Source: Bordetella parapertussis (lineage in GTDB: Bacteria; Pseudomonadota; Gammaproteobacteria; Burkholderiales; Burkholderiaceae_B). From it: DNA of 26,902 bases. Shown in pieces: positions 24,912-26,902 of the stretch. Position 1 is the first letter of the stretch, and each line of letters starts with the position of its first letter. Under the pieces are notes generated by a model, which saw only the letters and a list, made by a program, of their open reading frames with translations, did not search any database and had not been told where the DNA came from. The position numbers and the translations under genes were made by a program. Location: contig CAMBZR010000042.1 in the NCBI GenBank assembly GCA_945872285.1, positions 1 to 26,902 on the forward strand, read 5' to 3'.

Positions 24912-26902
24912 ATGTTTTCACTACTTAAAAAAATCTTTGGTAGTAGCAATGATCGCCTGCTCAAGCAGCTGCGCCGCCATGTGGTGCAAATTAATGGGCT
25001 CGAGCCACAAGTCCAGGCTCTGTCTGACGACGACTTGCGTGCCAAAACCGACGTTTTTAAGGCGCGTCTGGCCGGCGGTGAAACCCTAGATCAATTGTTG
25101 CCTGAGGCGTTCGCGGTTGTGCGCGAGGCTGGAGTCCGCGTCTTTGGTATGCGGCACTTTGACGTGCAGCTCTTAGGCGGGATGGTCTTGCACCACGGCC
25201 AAATTGCCGAAATGCGCACGGGCGAGGGTAAAACCCTAATGGCAACGTTGCCCGTATATCTCAATGCCCTGATGGGGCGCGGTGTACACGTGGTAACAGT
25301 CAATGACTATTTAGCTCGGCGCGATGCCCAATGGATGGGCCGGTTATACAATTTTTTGGGCTTGACAGTTGGGGTGGTCGTGCCTCAGCAAGAGAACACC
25401 GAAAAAATTGAAGCTTACCGCGCTGACATTACCTACGGCACCAATAATGAGTTCGGTTTTGATTACTTGCGCGACAATATGGAACACCGCGCAGAAGACC
25501 GTCGTCAGCGCTCGCTAATTTTTGCGATTGTCGACGAAGTTGACTCGATTTTGATTGATGAGGCACGCACGCCTCTGATTATTTCTGGTCAGGCTGAAGA
25601 TCACACCGAGTTGTACGTTCGGATGAATGCGGTGCCCGCCCTACTGACGCGTATGACGGCAGAGCCCAAGCCCACTGAACCCGAACCTGAGGGTGACTAT
25701 TGGGTCGATGAAAAAAATCACACCGTTTACATGTCAGAAGCCGGGCATGAAAAGGCTGAGGGAATTCTGACACGACTGCAACTGTTACCCGAGGGGCAAT
25801 CCTTATACGAAGCCCGAAATATTGCGTTGATGCATCACTTGATGGCGGCCTTGCGCGGCCACACTTTGTTTCATCGTGACCAGCACTACGTGGTGCAAGG
25901 TGACGAAGTCATTATTGTTGATGAGTTTACCGGTCGGATGATGGTGGGGCGTCGGTGGTCGGATGGCTTGCATCAGGCGGTCGAAGCCAAAGAAGGCGTC
26001 AAGATTCAACTCGAAAACCAAACGCTGGCGTCGATCACGTTTCAGAACTTTTTCAGAATGTATGAAAAGCTTGCTGGCATGACTGGCACTGCCGACACCG
26101 AGGCTTATGAGTTTCAAGAAATCTATGGCCTTCAGACGGTGATTGTGCCGACCAATCGTCCGATGGTTCGTGCCGATCAAAACGATCAAATTTTTAAATC
26201 GGCGCCCGAAAAATTTAATGCGATCTTGGGCGATATTCGCGACTGCCAAGAGCGTGGCCAACCTGTTTTAGTAGGCACCACCAGCATTGAAAATTCTGAA
26301 CTGCTGTCGGGTATGCTCGACGAAGCCAAGCTTGTGCACGAAGTGCTCAACGCCAAACAGCACGCGCGCGAGGCCGAAATCATTGCGCAGGCGGGCCAGC
26401 CTGGACACATCACGATCGCCACGAATATGGCGGGACGTGGCACCGACATCGTGTTGGGTGGCAGTATTGAAAAGCAAATTGAACTGGTGCGCGCGCAGGC
26501 AGAACTGACTGAGTCCGACAAACTGGCGCATATCGCAAAAATTCGTCAAGACTGGCAACCGCTTAATGATGAGGTCAAAGCGGCTGGCGGCTTGCGTATT
26601 ATCGGTACCGAGCGCCACGAGTCGCGTCGTATCGACAACCAGTTGCGCGGACGTGCAGGTCGTCAGGGCGACCCCGGCTCATCGCGGTTTTATCTGTCGC
26701 TCGAAGATCCGTTAATGCGTATCTTTGCCGGCGACCGCGTTCGCTCGATTATGGAAAGGCTCAAACTACCAGAGGGTGAGCCGATCGAAGCCGGCATGGT
26801 TTCGCGCTCGATCGAGTCGGCACAACGCAAAGTAGAAGGCCGTAACTTTGATGTGCGTAAGCAACTGCTTGAGTATGACGATGTCGCCAACGATCAGCGC
26901 AA
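24912..26902 (+). CDS. secA: Preprotein translocase ATPase SecA, 5' part (about 663 codons)
   Basis: SecA is the cytoplasmic motor that pushes preproteins through SecYEG. The frame is open from the ATG at 24912 to the right edge; about 663 of roughly 900 codons are present. Visible: N-terminus [15 protein letters not shown], Walker A TGEGKT at 103-108, [26 protein letters not shown], Walker [17 protein letters not shown] near 210, the preprotein crosslinking domain, [52 protein letters not shown] (given here as family hallmarks GTERHESRR and [11 protein letters not shown]), and [11 protein letters not shown] at the edge. The C-terminal scaffold and zinc tail lie outside. An in-frame ATG at 24870 would add 14 residues, but the downstream ATG fits the family. 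No clear ribosome site, promoter or SecM-like leader is visible in the 113-bp gap. Confidence 0.98.
   Translation, partial: MFSLLKKIFGSSNDRLLKQLRRHVVQINGLEPQVQALSDDDLRAKTDVFKARLAGGETLDQLLPEAFAVVREAGVRVFGMRHFDVQLLGGMVLHHGQIAEMRTGEGKTLMATLPVYLNALMGRGVHVVTVNDYLARRDAQWMGRLYNFLGLTVGVVVPQQENTEKIEAYRADITYGTNNEFGFDYLRDNMEHRAEDRRQRSLIFAIVDEVDSILIDEARTPLIISGQAEDHTELYVRMNAVPALLTRMTAEPKPTEPEPEGDYWVDEKNHTVYMSEAGHEKAEGILTRLQLLPEGQSLYEARNIALMHHLMAALRGHTLFHRDQHYVVQGDEVIIVDEFTGRMMVGRRWSDGLHQAVEAKEGVKIQLENQTLASITFQNFFRMYEKLAGMTGTADTEAYEFQEIYGLQTVIVPTNRPMVRADQNDQIFKSAPEKFNAILGDIRDCQERGQPVLVGTTSIENSELLSGMLDEAKLVHEVLNAKQHAREAEIIAQAGQPGHITIATNMAGRGTDIVLGGSIEKQIELVRAQAELTESDKLAHIAKIRQDWQPLNDEVKAAGGLRIIGTERHESRRIDNQLRGRAGRQGDPGSSRFYLSLEDPLMRIFAGDRVRSIMERLKLPEGEPIEAGMVSRSIESAQRKVEGRNFDVRKQLLEYDDVANDQR

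Noticed and set aside
1..26902. Search for mobile elements, CRISPR arrays, tRNA genes and toxin-antitoxin or defence genes
   Set aside because: No transposase-like frame, regularly spaced repeat array, tRNA-like cloverleaf or defence motif was seen; the region is a core housekeeping locus.

Overview
This window is a chromosomal segment of a Gram-negative bacterium, most likely a betaproteobacterium of the order Burkholderiales and probably the Alcaligenaceae (Bordetella/Achromobacter relatives). The pointers are a complete division and cell wall (dcw) cluster in proteobacterial order, MurE and MurF fused in one 945-residue protein (an arrangement I recall from Bordetella and relatives), an AAKK-repeat histone H1-like protein, lpxC directly after ftsZ, and a DciA-like gene plus an M23 peptidase between lpxC and secA. 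Base composition looks moderately GC-rich but was not computed. The genus cannot be fixed from the sequence alone.

Layout. (1) 1-2503: the 5' end of a leftward histone-like gene, then a rightward pair, an M20 amidohydrolase and pyrC. (2) 2580-4388: a leftward ABC-F ATPase (uup). (3) 4485-4900: rightward rnpB, the RNase P RNA, followed by about 270 bp of AT-rich DNA holding small dyads and the mraZ promoter and operator. (4) 5172-22200: the dcw cluster mraZ-rsmH-ftsL-ftsI-murEF-mraY-murD-ftsW-murG-murC-ddlB-ftsQ-ftsA-ftsZ, all rightward. From rsmH to ddlB every junction overlaps (ATGA, TGATG or 11 nt), which suggests one translationally coupled transcript. (5) 22407-26902: lpxC, a leftward DciA-like gene whose 3' end overlaps lpxC, a divergent M23 peptidase gene, and secA, which is cut by the window edge.

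The genes form one programme. MurC, MurD, MurE, MurF and Ddl build the UDP-MurNAc-pentapeptide in the cytoplasm. MraY and MurG turn it into lipid II. FtsW and FtsI polymerise and crosslink it at the septum. FtsL, FtsQ, FtsA and FtsZ assemble the divisome, MraZ is the probable autoregulator, and RsmH methylates 16S rRNA. LpxC commits lipid A synthesis and SecA drives protein export.

I see no mobile element, CRISPR array, tRNA or clearly novel gene system. All large open frames belong to well-known families. The less ordinary signals are mainly non-coding: 10-bp phased GTGGG-like boxes at mraZ, a paired base change in the RNase P P4 helix, hairpin clusters before ftsZ and before lpxC, and an 18-bp divergent start-to-start gap between the DciA-like gene and the M23 peptidase.
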